From positions 1 through 6,039 of the forward strand of contig PWZW01000079.1 of the NCBI GenBank assembly GCA_003567255.1: a stretch of 6,039 nucleotides of DNA. Reading direction: 5' to 3'. This stretch comes from Puniceicoccaceae bacterium (GTDB lineage: Bacteria > Verrucomicrobiota > Verrucomicrobiia > Opitutales > Coraliomargaritaceae). The stretch's first letter is position 1; each line of letters starts with the position of its first letter. The notes under the pieces were generated by a model. The model saw nothing but the letters and a program-made list of their open reading frames with translations, was not told where the DNA came from and searched no databases. Below, in pieces: positions 1 to 5,987 of this stretch. A program made the position numbers and the translations under genes.

Positions 1-26
1 AAAAAAATCTTATAAATGATATTTTT

Positions 27-43
27 CTTATGCTCTTGATAAG
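27..43. repeat. Small A/T-rich inverted repeat
   Basis: CTTAT (27-31) and ATAAG (39-43) are perfect inverted copies around a 7-base loop, next to a T-run on the left. In neither direction does a T-run follow the stem in the way expected of an intrinsic terminator. It may be part of a promoter region, or chance in A/T-rich DNA. Confidence 0.2.
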
Positions 44-71
44 CTTACGTATCGAACGCCGATTATCTTTC

Positions 72-197
72 GGGCAGCGTTTACGCTTACGCCCTACGCT
101 GAAGACATTTTGGTAACCTTTGGGGCGCCACGGGAGATCTTTACGCAGGGCGCCGGGGGAATACGTTCCGAACTGGTATGCGGCTTGTCCCCGTACC
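72..197. other. Hairpin-rich intergenic segment, possible structured RNA or dispersed repeat
   Basis: The 293 bases left of the EpsI stop contain no convincing gene but do contain three GC-rich hairpins in a row. The first is 72-94: GGGC plus AGCG, loop TTTA, CGCT, a 3-base bulge, GCCC. The second is 124-129 pairing with 149-154 (GGCGCC twice, 19-base loop). The third is 175-183 pairing with 189-197 (8 of 9 pairs, 5-base loop). The third has one T-G wobble that pairs in a plus-strand RNA but becomes an A-C mismatch in a minus-strand RNA, a faint hint that a plus transcript matters. The motif TTACG recurs four times between 45 and 146. None of the hairpins carries a T-run, so simple intrinsic terminators are not supported. 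An A/T-rich block (1-45) lies to the left. Confidence 0.3.
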
Positions 198-293
198 CTT
201 GTTCAAAAATAGAGGATTGCTTATGCCAGCTTCCCAAACGTCTTCAATATGCATGCGGGCGCACCCGTCAAAGCACTCAGCCCTGCGTTTTCC

Positions 294-1013
294 CTAATTG
301 GCAGCGGTTTGCAGTTCTTCGCGGGGCAGGTTAGGAGCCTCCAAGGCAAGGCCCACGTCCTCCAAACTCTTGAGAATTTCATCGAATCCGGAAAGCGCCC
401 GCAGATCTTCGAGCTGGCGATTGCTCGAGAGCCGGATGAAAAATTGTTCGTGCCGAAGATTTAATCCAAATTCCCGCACATCCTGTAAGGCGCCGAAGAT
501 ATTATGCAGCCCTTCCTGTTCATAGGTGTAGGGTTCACCACCCACGAGGTGCCAAAAGAAAACGTGCTGGGTTATCCCATCTTTGACGTAAGTCCCGAAG
601 TCTGCGGGCTTTAGCGTGGTTGTTGGAGTGCTCAGCGGGACGGCGTATTGCCGGTCCGTGCGCTTCCATCCGGCAAGGACCCAGCAGGTATCCGGCGTAT
701 GAACACCTGCCCAACGGTAAGATGTCTTCCCGGGCGTCCAATAGGCAATATACAGACCAATCATGGTGTCTCCGCGTTCGTAAACGCGAAAAATTGCATC
801 ATCGAAGTTCAGAAAGTTTTCGATCCGTGCAGCAGCTTCCGGCGATTGATCCATTGGTACGGTATGGGTGCGCCACCCGGCCAATTGGTCCGGCACAATC
901 TCCTTGAGGGGACGTTCCAGCGTAGACTCGGGTGGAGGAACCATTCCATAGTAGATCCGCATTCCAAAGGCCGCGAGGAGGACAAGGGCTCCAATTGTAA
1001 GAAGGATTCGCAT
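294..1013 (-). CDS. Exosortase-associated EpsI family protein (DUF3485-like)
   Basis: This 239-residue protein has an N-terminal membrane anchor or uncleaved signal (residues 3-21, ILLTIGALVLLAAFGMRIY), with the rest predicted outside the membrane. EpsI-family landmarks in order: GW (46-47), FLNFDDAIFRVYER (67-80), the strand MIGLYIAYW (84-92), the hallmark VHTPDTCWVLAGW (104-116) with conserved Cys110, the strand VFFWHLVGGEPY (151-162) and FIRLSS (192-197). The HTPD-x-C form resembles the PVC-group versions better than the proteobacterial HSP-x-x-C-x-P-G form. EpsI proteins occur with exosortases, which process PEP-CTERM-type surface proteins, and with exopolysaccharide clusters; the reaction is not established. 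No exosortase is visible in this window. An in-frame stop (TAA, 1026-1028) lies just upstream, so 1013 is the first possible ATG. There is no good Shine-Dalgarno sequence. The gene starts 116 bases after the previous one. The C-terminal tail after about 205 is variable-looking and partly helical. Confidence 0.85.
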   Translation of the reverse strand: MRILLTIGALVLLAAFGMRIYYGMVPPPESTLERPLKEIVPDQLAGWRTHTVPMDQSPEAAARIENFLNFDDAIFRVYERGDTMIGLYIAYWTPGKTSYRWAGVHTPDTCWVLAGWKRTDRQYAVPLSTPTTTLKPADFGTYVKDGITQHVFFWHLVGGEPYTYEQEGLHNIFGALQDVREFGLNLRHEQFFIRLSSNRQLEDLRALSGFDEILKSLEDVGLALEAPNLPREELQTAAN

Positions 1014-1129
1014 GAGGTAGAGAATTTAAAGAAATGGACGTCACCACACCGGAAGGAACTAAGAGAGACCTTCGGGGTCAGGCTTGGTTCCGTGCAGGCA
1101 GATGCGCCGTGGTGTACCCACCCTCACCT
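1014..1129. other. Spacer between the unrecognised membrane protein and the EpsI gene
   Basis: This 116-base gap contains only weak structure. GACC-TTCGG-GGTC (1067-1079) and GGTG-TACC-CACC (1111-1122) can form 4-base stems. Neither is followed by a T-run on the minus strand, so I do not call a terminator. An A/T-rich patch just before the EpsI start (TTTAAATT on the minus strand, about 1023-1030) could hold a -10 element, but I find no convincing -35 partner. Confidence 0.3.
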
Positions 1130-1798
1130 TCACGCGGCATGTTCTCCATGGTTTTTCCGCATGGACACTGGCTTGCCCATCACTTCGCCCAAAATAATCG
1201 CCTTTCGCGCCGCGCCTGGTTCAAGCAACGTTTCCCTGACACTGCCGCGGAAAATGCCCGCGCTGTGCTTTCCCCGCTCGGTACTTCCTCCCGAAGGAAA
1301 ACTGCTTTGGGCAGGCTTGCCACTTCCGTGTTTTTTACGAAGGGCATCTGCCTGCCTTTGAGTCTTGGCGATTTGTTCGCGCTTTTCGGCAAGCTCCTTA
1401 GCGAAGGGGTTTCCTGAATCACTCCAGGAAAAGGTAGGATCACTTGGCCGCCCTGGCATTTCAGGGCGGTCGGGAGCCTGCGGAATATTCGTAGGTCGGC
1501 GCATCTCGCGAGCCTGCGTGCGCGCCGCTGGGGGAACCGGGGGCGGAGAAGCGGGCTGGTTAACCTGTTCCACCTCAGCCTTTTTTTGATTGAAGGCGTT
1601 TTCCGCTTCCCGCCGCCGCTCAAGGATCCGCTCCCGGATTTCTGCTTGCACCCGCTCCCGCTCGGCTGCGGCTTCGCGCCCTTCCGGCGAATCCGGCTCG
1701 GGATCTGCACTTTGGGAATCCCCACCCCGCCCCCGCAGTCCACTGAAAATGTAGACCGCGATGATGATAATCGGGATGAGGATTTCTAACCAATCCAT
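1130..1798 (-). CDS. Unrecognised single-pass membrane protein with charged, Pro-rich body, downstream of floA
   Basis: This 222-residue protein belongs to no family I can name. Visible parts: one N-terminal transmembrane helix (residues 4-20, WLEILIPIIIIAVYIFSGL), with few charges before it and Arg-rich residues just after, so the body is probably cytoplasmic. Next comes a strongly charged helical stretch (about 38-78, many Arg-Glu repeats, likely coiled coil), then a Pro-rich linker (81-121) and a second short charged helix (132-157). A basic, Ser/Gly-rich linker (158-184) leads to a compact C-terminal motif, SVRETLLEPGAARKAIILGEVMGKP. That last motif is the best conserved-looking part and resembles tails I recall on PVC-group hypothetical proteins (R-x-A-I-x-L-x-E-I-L-G-x-P); this is memory, not a search. 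The start at 1798 is backed by AAGGCG at 1807-1812, 8 bases upstream. The gene begins 56 bases after floA with no visible terminator, so co-transcription is likely. A role with the flotillin/NfeD complex is inferred from position alone. Confidence 0.85.
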   Translation of the reverse strand: MDWLEILIPIIIIAVYIFSGLRGRGGDSQSADPEPDSPEGREAAAERERVQAEIRERILERRREAENAFNQKKAEVEQVNQPASPPPVPPAARTQAREMRRPTNIPQAPDRPEMPGRPSDPTFSWSDSGNPFAKELAEKREQIAKTQRQADALRKKHGSGKPAQSSFPSGGSTERGKHSAGIFRGSVRETLLEPGAARKAIILGEVMGKPVSMRKNHGEHAA

Positions 1799-1854
1799 GG
1801 GACAATCGCCTTAATGAGCCGGGTGACTTTGGGAATCAAGTGAGCGCGCGCGCC

Positions 1855-2886
1855 TTATTTCTTTTCGTCACCCTTGGAAATGGAGGTGCGCATATCGGTA
1901 TCGGCCTGGACGTTGTTCATCCGGTAATAATCCATGATGCCAAGATTTCCGCTGCGGAAGGCTTCGGCGATTGCCAGCGGCACTTGCGCCTCTGCCTCGA
2001 CGACCTTGGCCTGCATTTCTTCGACCCGGGCCTTCATTTCCTGCTCGAGCGCGACCGCCGCGGCACGGCGGATTTCCGCCTGGGCCTGAGCCATATTCTT
2101 GTTGGCAATGGCTTGAGATTCCTGGAGCTGTGCTCCAACGTTTTCACCCACGTCAACATCAGCGATGTCGATGGAAAGAATTTCAAATGCAGTCCCTACA
2201 TCCAATCCACGCTGGAGCACAACCTTGGAGATTGAGTCGGGTGACTCCAAAACGGTTTTATAAGTATCGGCGGAACCGATCGTCGTGACGATACCTTCAC
2301 CGACACGGGCGATAATCGTTTCTTCGAGAGCGCTGCCGACGTAGCGGTCCAGATTGGAGCGCACCGTTACCCGCGCCCGGACCTTCACCTGAATCCCGTC
2401 TTTAGCCACACCATCAATCGTACTGCGCCCGCTTTGCGGGTTTGGGCAATCAATCACCTTTGGGTTGATGGAAGTGCGCACGGCTTCGAGCACGGACTTG
2501 CCCGTACCCTTGGTAGCCAAGTCAATTGCGCAGGCGCGCTGCCAGTCGAGGGAGATCCCCGCCTTATCGGCAGCAATCAAGGCCTGGACAGTCTGCACCA
2601 GATTACCTTCCGCGAGATAGTGCGCTTCCAGATTGTCTGCGGTGATCTCAATTCCCGCCTTGGCCGCGGTGATCCGGGCGTCGACAACGAGGGACCCGGG
2701 GACACCCCTGAGGCGCATGGCGATGAGGGTCGGAAAACCGATCGGCGCTTTGGCGAGAAGGGCGCGCAGCCAGATACTAAAGAAGGAGAGGAAAACAATG
2801 GCAAGGACCAGCAGGATCAAGCCAATGAAGACGGCCAGAATCACTTGCCAGCCAGCGAGTGCGAGGGGAGAGAGGAGGAGGTTCAT
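1855..2886 (-). CDS. floA: Flotillin-like protein FloA
   Basis: This 343-residue protein closely matches FloA/YqfA along its whole length. A hydrophobic membrane hairpin spans about 15-40. It is followed by the family block IAMRLRGVP (55-63), then the SPFH/band-7 region with AHYLAEGNL (88-96), VLEAVRTSINPKVID (132-146), ITVR-like ARVTVRSNLDRYVG (171-184) and EETIIARVGEGIVTTIGSA (188-206). The hallmark GTAFEILSIDIADVDVGENV is at 231-250. A charged, Ala/Glu-rich helix (about 265-310) should drive oligomerisation. The tail GIMDYYRMNNVQADTDMR (316-333) is conserved. Compared with my memory of the Bacillus protein it has short insertions near 125-131 and 147-156. FloA organises membrane microdomains and supports membrane fluidity, secretion and signalling. 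The start overlaps the upstream stop by ATGA and has no Shine-Dalgarno sequence, so translation is probably coupled to the short NfeD gene. The stop is TAA at 1855-1857. Confidence 0.97.
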   Translation of the reverse strand: MNLLLSPLALAGWQVILAVFIGLILLVLAIVFLSFFSIWLRALLAKAPIGFPTLIAMRLRGVPGSLVVDARITAAKAGIEITADNLEAHYLAEGNLVQTVQALIAADKAGISLDWQRACAIDLATKGTGKSVLEAVRTSINPKVIDCPNPQSGRSTIDGVAKDGIQVKVRARVTVRSNLDRYVGSALEETIIARVGEGIVTTIGSADTYKTVLESPDSISKVVLQRGLDVGTAFEILSIDIADVDVGENVGAQLQESQAIANKNMAQAQAEIRRAAAVALEQEMKARVEEMQAKVVEAEAQVPLAIAEAFRSGNLGIMDYYRMNNVQADTDMRTSISKGDEKK

Positions 2887-3353
2887 AATTTCTTTACGGT
2901 TAAGCGAAAGGTATCTTCGGAAAGGATTTCAACAGGTTGTCCGGATTCGATAAACCCATCTACACTGCGTGCTTCAAAGCGCTCGCCGTCAAGACGAATG
3001 ATGCCACTGGGGTTAAGCCGGGTCAAGGTTTCGGCTTGTTTACCAAGGCGGGTTTTTGAATCCGCGCGCTTGGCGACGCCATTGCCCTCGCCCACATGCG
3101 CTTTGAGAAAAAAATTGCCGCCATAATTGGTTTTTCCAAGGAGTTTGAATTCAAGGAAGATCAAAAACACTCCCAGGACCAACGATCCCCCAAAGACGAG
3201 CATGGCTCCAAAAAGCCCGTAGTCCACGAAAGCTAGATAAGATGCGGCCAGCCAGGCAATGGCGGCGATGACACCGAGGACTCCACTAGGGAGCAGGACC
3301 TCAAAAAACACCAGGACCAGCGCGAGACCGCAGAGTAGGATGATCAGCGTCAT
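2883..3353 (-). CDS. Short NfeD protein (membrane plus OB fold)
   Basis: This 156-residue protein is a short-form NfeD with no protease domain. Three hydrophobic helices are visible at about 1-20, 26-44 and 48-67. The motif FFEVLLPSGVLG (16-27) corresponds to the conserved Glu-x-x-x-Pro-x-Gly turn of the NfeD membrane domain. A soluble linker leads to a C-terminal OB-fold domain (about 101-156) containing LTRLNPSGIIRLDGERFEAR and the FIESGQPVEIL block. The OB domain of such proteins is thought to lie in the cytoplasm and to contact flotillin or stomatin partners. Its position between a long NfeD and floA fits this. Its ATG overlaps the stop of the upstream gene by 4 bases, and its own stop overlaps the floA start in the same way, so translational coupling is likely. 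The ribosome binding site is very strong (see 3361-3369). It may be a duplicate of the C-terminal half of the upstream protein, although the two OB domains have clearly diverged. Confidence 0.94.
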   Translation of the reverse strand: MTLIILLCGLALVLVFFEVLLPSGVLGVIAAIAWLAASYLAFVDYGLFGAMLVFGGSLVLGVFLIFLEFKLLGKTNYGGNFFLKAHVGEGNGVAKRADSKTRLGKQAETLTRLNPSGIIRLDGERFEARSVDGFIESGQPVEILSEDTFRLTVKKL

Positions 3354-4966
3354 GTATCCCTCACCTCCTCAACCAAGAGATCAAAACTACGACACTTTAA
3401 AACCCGCACCGTAGCCCCGTGTCGAATACTCCCCGATTCCGCTGAGGCTTGGTAGCGCTGACCGTTAATCTCGACCTCTCCGCTGGGGAACATATCGCGG
3501 ACCGCCGTACCTGTCGCACCGACATCCGGCAATGCGCCACTGCCAGTACCCCCGATCGCTGCGGTGGTCCCCGAACCATGCCCGACATCCCCAGCCAGTT
3601 CCATTCGTTTAAGCACCCAGGAGCCCGGCAAAAACCGCGAGAGTAGCAGCGCTCCAAAAGTCGCGATGCCCAAGCCGAGGATCAGATTCACCATTGGTTC
3701 CAACAAAAGATCGAAGGTGAACTCAAAGCGCTCGCCCGGCCAATAATCCACCATCGCCCAAACCAGCGAACCGAGCATCATCAGGGCACCGGGCACGAGG
3801 AGCACAAAAATACCCGGAAAAAAGATCAGCTCGACCAAGACGAGGAGCACCCCGAGGGCAAAAATGACCGCCACTTCATTCCCGGCCAAACCGGCAATGT
3901 AATTGCTGATGAAAAAGACGGCCAAGAGGGCCAAGCCAAGCGCTCCGAAAAACCCGAATCCCGGCGTACGGAACTCTATGAACAAGAGCAGCAGGCCGAT
4001 CCCAAGCAAGCCCGGAGCAAAGGTGGCCATCCACTGGGCGACGCGCTCAGAGTAAGTAATCTCGAATTCACGGATTTCAAACCGGTCTTCGCCCCAGCGA
4101 GCCTCCAGTAACTGTTCAATAGACTCGTAAATCCCGCTTCCGAGCAGGGGCATGGGCGGATCACCAAACTCTTGCATAGCTTCCCGGGCAGTCAGCGTGA
4201 GCAGGGAATTCGCGGGCTTGATCATAACGCCGTCAATCACCAGTTCAAAATCCTTATCCATCATGGCGCGGAGCACATCGCCACGGTACCTGAAATCCTC
4301 TGCGAGGGTTCGGATTTTAGCTTGCAGGTAGCTCTCGATCTTCAAGCGCATCTCGGTGGACATTTCTCCGCCGCTCGTCACCACCGCGGAGGCCCCAATC
4401 GTTCCACGGGGAGAGAAGTAAATTTCATCCGTAGCGACGGCGATAAAGGAACCCGCAGAAATGGCGTCGTTGTTCACGTAGGTGACTGTGACCCCCTCAA
4501 AATTATCCAGCATCTCCATCATTTCGAGAGTGAAGTCGACGCGCCCGCCAGGCGTGTCCATATCCAAAACCACCATTTCAATATCCTGCCGGATGGCTTC
4601 CTTCAAAGCACGGCGAAGGATAAAGAGGTTTGTCCGGTCGACCGCTGCGGTGATCGGAACGACAAAGACCGAAGCCCGCTCGCCTCTGGGCTCGGTGGTT
4701 CCGACAAGGAGGGGGGGCGTTGCCGGGTTGATTTCCACCGGTTGGGCCTCGAACTTACGATGCCCCTGCGGACTCGAATTTTCCTCAGAACCTGCAGATG
4801 CCTCCGCCCCGTCAACAGCCTCACCGTTATCTGCGGGAGCCTCCTCTGCTTCCGCGGGAGCAAATTCGGGGGCCTCCGGAAAAAATGGCAATGTGGGCGA
4901 CGCTGAAAGCAGAGACGCCGCCAGCAGGCTGAGAAAGATGTTTGGAAAGAGAAAGTGCTTCGCCAT
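3350..4966 (-). CDS. nfeD: Long NfeD protein: membrane-bound ClpP-class serine protease with OB fold
   Basis: This 538-residue protein has the full-length NfeD (YqeZ-like) layout. A signal sequence or signal anchor lies at 1-25. It is followed by an Ala/Glu/Pro-rich acidic linker (about 31-75) and then the ClpP/SppA-like protease domain (about 98-295). Key sites are TPGGRVD (138-144), AISAGSFIA (168-176) with the predicted nucleophile Ser170, the segment RGTIGAS (187-193), Lys209 in LKIESYLQAK as predicted general base, and the family block SLLTLTAREA (254-263). The Ser/Lys assignment comes from remembered alignment with the archaeal PH1510 protease (Ser97/Lys138). Hydrophobic segments at about 316-335, 337-357, 364-407 and 424-443 form the membrane domain. 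After a Gly-rich linker (about 459-482) comes the OB fold (about 484-534), with GATGTAVRDMFPSGEVEING. The family cleaves membrane proteins such as stomatin/flotillin partners. The stop overlaps the next start by ATGA. The only in-frame ATG after the upstream stop is at 4966; its Shine-Dalgarno sequence is weak. Confidence 0.95.
   Translation of the reverse strand: MAKHFLFPNIFLSLLAASLLSASPTLPFFPEAPEFAPAEAEEAPADNGEAVDGAEASAGSEENSSPQGHRKFEAQPVEINPATPPLLVGTTEPRGERASVFVVPITAAVDRTNLFILRRALKEAIRQDIEMVVLDMDTPGGRVDFTLEMMEMLDNFEGVTVTYVNNDAISAGSFIAVATDEIYFSPRGTIGASAVVTSGGEMSTEMRLKIESYLQAKIRTLAEDFRYRGDVLRAMMDKDFELVIDGVMIKPANSLLTLTAREAMQEFGDPPMPLLGSGIYESIEQLLEARWGEDRFEIREFEITYSERVAQWMATFAPGLLGIGLLLLFIEFRTPGFGFFGALGLALLAVFFISNYIAGLAGNEVAVIFALGVLLVLVELIFFPGIFVLLVPGALMMLGSLVWAMVDYWPGERFEFTFDLLLEPMVNLILGLGIATFGALLLSRFLPGSWVLKRMELAGDVGHGSGTTAAIGGTGSGALPDVGATGTAVRDMFPSGEVEINGQRYQASAESGSIRHGATVRVLKCRSFDLLVEEVRDT
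3361..3369 (-). promoter_or_regulatory. Perfect Shine-Dalgarno sequence for the short NfeD gene
   Basis: Read on the minus strand this is AGGAGGTGA, a 9-base perfect complement of the usual 16S rRNA 3' end, placed 7 bases before the ATG at 3353. It lies inside the last codons of the long NfeD gene, where it encodes Glu-Glu-Val. It is the only textbook ribosome binding site in the window. The starts at 4966, 2886 and 1013 have little or none, so the second gene of the cassette may be translated more strongly than the first. Confidence 0.85.
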
Positions 4967-5098
4967 TTGAACCCGAAGGATGCACCCATCTCAGGCTGAA
5001 CGCAAGTCAATCGCTTGCTCTCTGCACCCGCTGCCGAGCTTGCGTATTTGCGCTCAAAACGGAGCACGAGGCTGCCGAGTCGTCTCCACCGAATATCC

Positions 5099-5854
5099 CT
5101 ACTCTGCAAAAATCCTTAAATAGTCGAGCGCTGCCGCCGTTTGCTGACCGGAATCGTCGCTGTCTGTCATAATCGCTATCCGCAGCGGCGTTTCGGGAGG
5201 GGCCGCGCCAAACGCCTCCCGGTAGTCCTCGAGGAGGTGAATCCGCTCGGTCTTCCATTTCCCGAGGGGTGCAGCTTCTCCGCGCAAAACAAGCATGTTT
5301 ACTCTGCTGGAATAGGGGTTTGGGAAAATGCGGGAAGGTACCGGGTTGGGCGTCCAAACGTAAGCCAGTGCTGAATGTGGTGGATACTCCCCGCGTAAAG
5401 CTCGGTACGCGCGGTAACGCATCCGCTCACCAAAGCTCAGACCGGTCCCATCATATTCAAAAAAAAGATAAACCCGAATGGGATAATCATCTCCGGACTT
5501 TTTGGTGTGGTCTACGTCCCGGATGGCCTGATCCACCCGCCAACGCCACTCCACGATCGGAAATTGAGCGGGATCAAAACTCTTTTTTAAAACCAGGCCG
5601 GAGCCGCCGCGATCGCTGGCCATTTTTAGATAGGTTTCCCCGGAAGCGGTGGTTTGGATGACGTATTCAGAATGGCGTGGGATACTTTCAAAGCGGAGCG
5701 GCTCCCATTTTTCCAAATCGCCAAACGCTTCGTCGAGGAAAACCGCTTCGTCCACCGCTTGCGCCGAATTTGCAAGGGGCCCGCCAATGGACAAGGCCAC
5801 GCAGGCGAAAAGTCCGTGCATTAGCGGTGACGAAAGGACACGAAACCTACTCAT
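5099..5854 (-). CDS. DUF3047 family secreted protein
   Basis: The protein is 251 residues from the chosen start. It has a Sec signal peptide: a short Arg-containing n-region (MSRFR), a hydrophobic core and a likely cut after AQA at residue 33, so it should act in the periplasm. The mature part has the features I associate with DUF3047: an aromatic core WRWRVD (residues 103-108), GDDYPIRVYLFFEYDG (121-136), YVW (165-167), the LGKW block (197-200) and a C-terminal IAIMTDSDDSG segment (226-236) before a final hydrophobic strand. No catalytic residues are evident and I know of no established biochemical function for the family; a beta-sandwich binding role is only a guess. An in-frame ATG at 5896 would add 14 residues (MDCPRPPRAPFAFI). 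I prefer 5854 because the signal peptide then has a normal n-region, but neither start has a good ribosome binding site. The stop is TAG. The next gene begins 132 bases downstream on the same strand, and I see no clear terminator between them. Confidence 0.88.
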   Translation of the reverse strand: MSRFRVLSSPLMHGLFACVALSIGGPLANSAQAVDEAVFLDEAFGDLEKWEPLRFESIPRHSEYVIQTTASGETYLKMASDRGGSGLVLKKSFDPAQFPIVEWRWRVDQAIRDVDHTKKSGDDYPIRVYLFFEYDGTGLSFGERMRYRAYRALRGEYPPHSALAYVWTPNPVPSRIFPNPYSSRVNMLVLRGEAAPLGKWKTERIHLLEDYREAFGAAPPETPLRIAIMTDSDDSGQQTAAALDYLRIFAE

Positions 5855-5978
5855 GATAAAGGCAAAGGGGGCTCTGGGTGGTCTTGGGCAATCCATACAA
5901 CCGTCTGACGAATCCTTTCGAGCGCTATTCCTCCGGAATCTTTGCTGCTTCCTTATTTACAAAAATTTGAAATAATTC

Positions 5979-5987
5979 AGCATAGCA
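5979..5987 (-). promoter_or_regulatory. Candidate extended -10 promoter element upstream of the DUF3047 gene
   Basis: On the minus strand this reads TGCTATGCT, a TGn extended -10 with 4 of 6 matches to TATAAT. It sits in an A/T-rich stretch (about 5940-6000) that contrasts with the GC-rich genes. No good -35 lies 17 bases upstream. It would give an untranslated leader of roughly 115 bases before the start at 5854. This is the likeliest promoter zone for the first gene, but the exact element is weakly supported. Confidence 0.2.

Noticed and set aside
1..26. Imperfect A/T-only stem ending in a T-run on the minus strand, as a terminator after the EpsI gene
   Set aside because: The stem has no GC core and contains mismatches, and it lies over 260 bases after the stop codon; it is equally explained by A/T-rich DNA.
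30..116. Plus-strand 28-codon frame beginning MLLISLRIERR
   Set aside because: It has no Shine-Dalgarno sequence (T-run upstream), is short and Arg-rich, and overlaps the first hairpin. Nothing supports translation.
110..334. Plus-strand 74-residue open frame at the left end
   Set aside because: It has no ribosome binding site, runs into the EpsI gene on the other strand, and has a composition unlike a folded protein. The region is better described by its hairpins.
648..1361. Long plus-strand open frame opposite the EpsI and unrecognised membrane protein genes
   Set aside because: It is antisense to two genes with clear domain or membrane-anchor logic, spans their spacer, has no ribosome binding site, and its translation looks like random low-complexity sequence.
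2434..3126. Plus-strand open frame opposite floA and the short NfeD gene
   Set aside because: It is a shadow of the strongly recognised FloA and NfeD coding frames; its translation is hydrophilic and unlike any family.
4172..4906. Plus-strand open frame opposite the NfeD protease domain
   Set aside because: The opposite strand encodes the complete protease domain with its catalytic motifs; the codon bias there explains the lack of stops.
4967..5098. Terminator or promoter between the DUF3047 and long NfeD genes
   Set aside because: Only a weak 5-base stem (GCAAG/CTTGC) with no T-run is present, and candidate -35 boxes such as TTGACT have no -10 partner at the right spacing.
5930..5936. CCGGAGG on the minus strand, a good Shine-Dalgarno core upstream of the DUF3047 gene
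   Set aside because: No ATG, GTG or TTG lies 4-12 bases downstream; it is about 33 bases before the ATG at 5896 and further from 5854, so it cannot serve either start.
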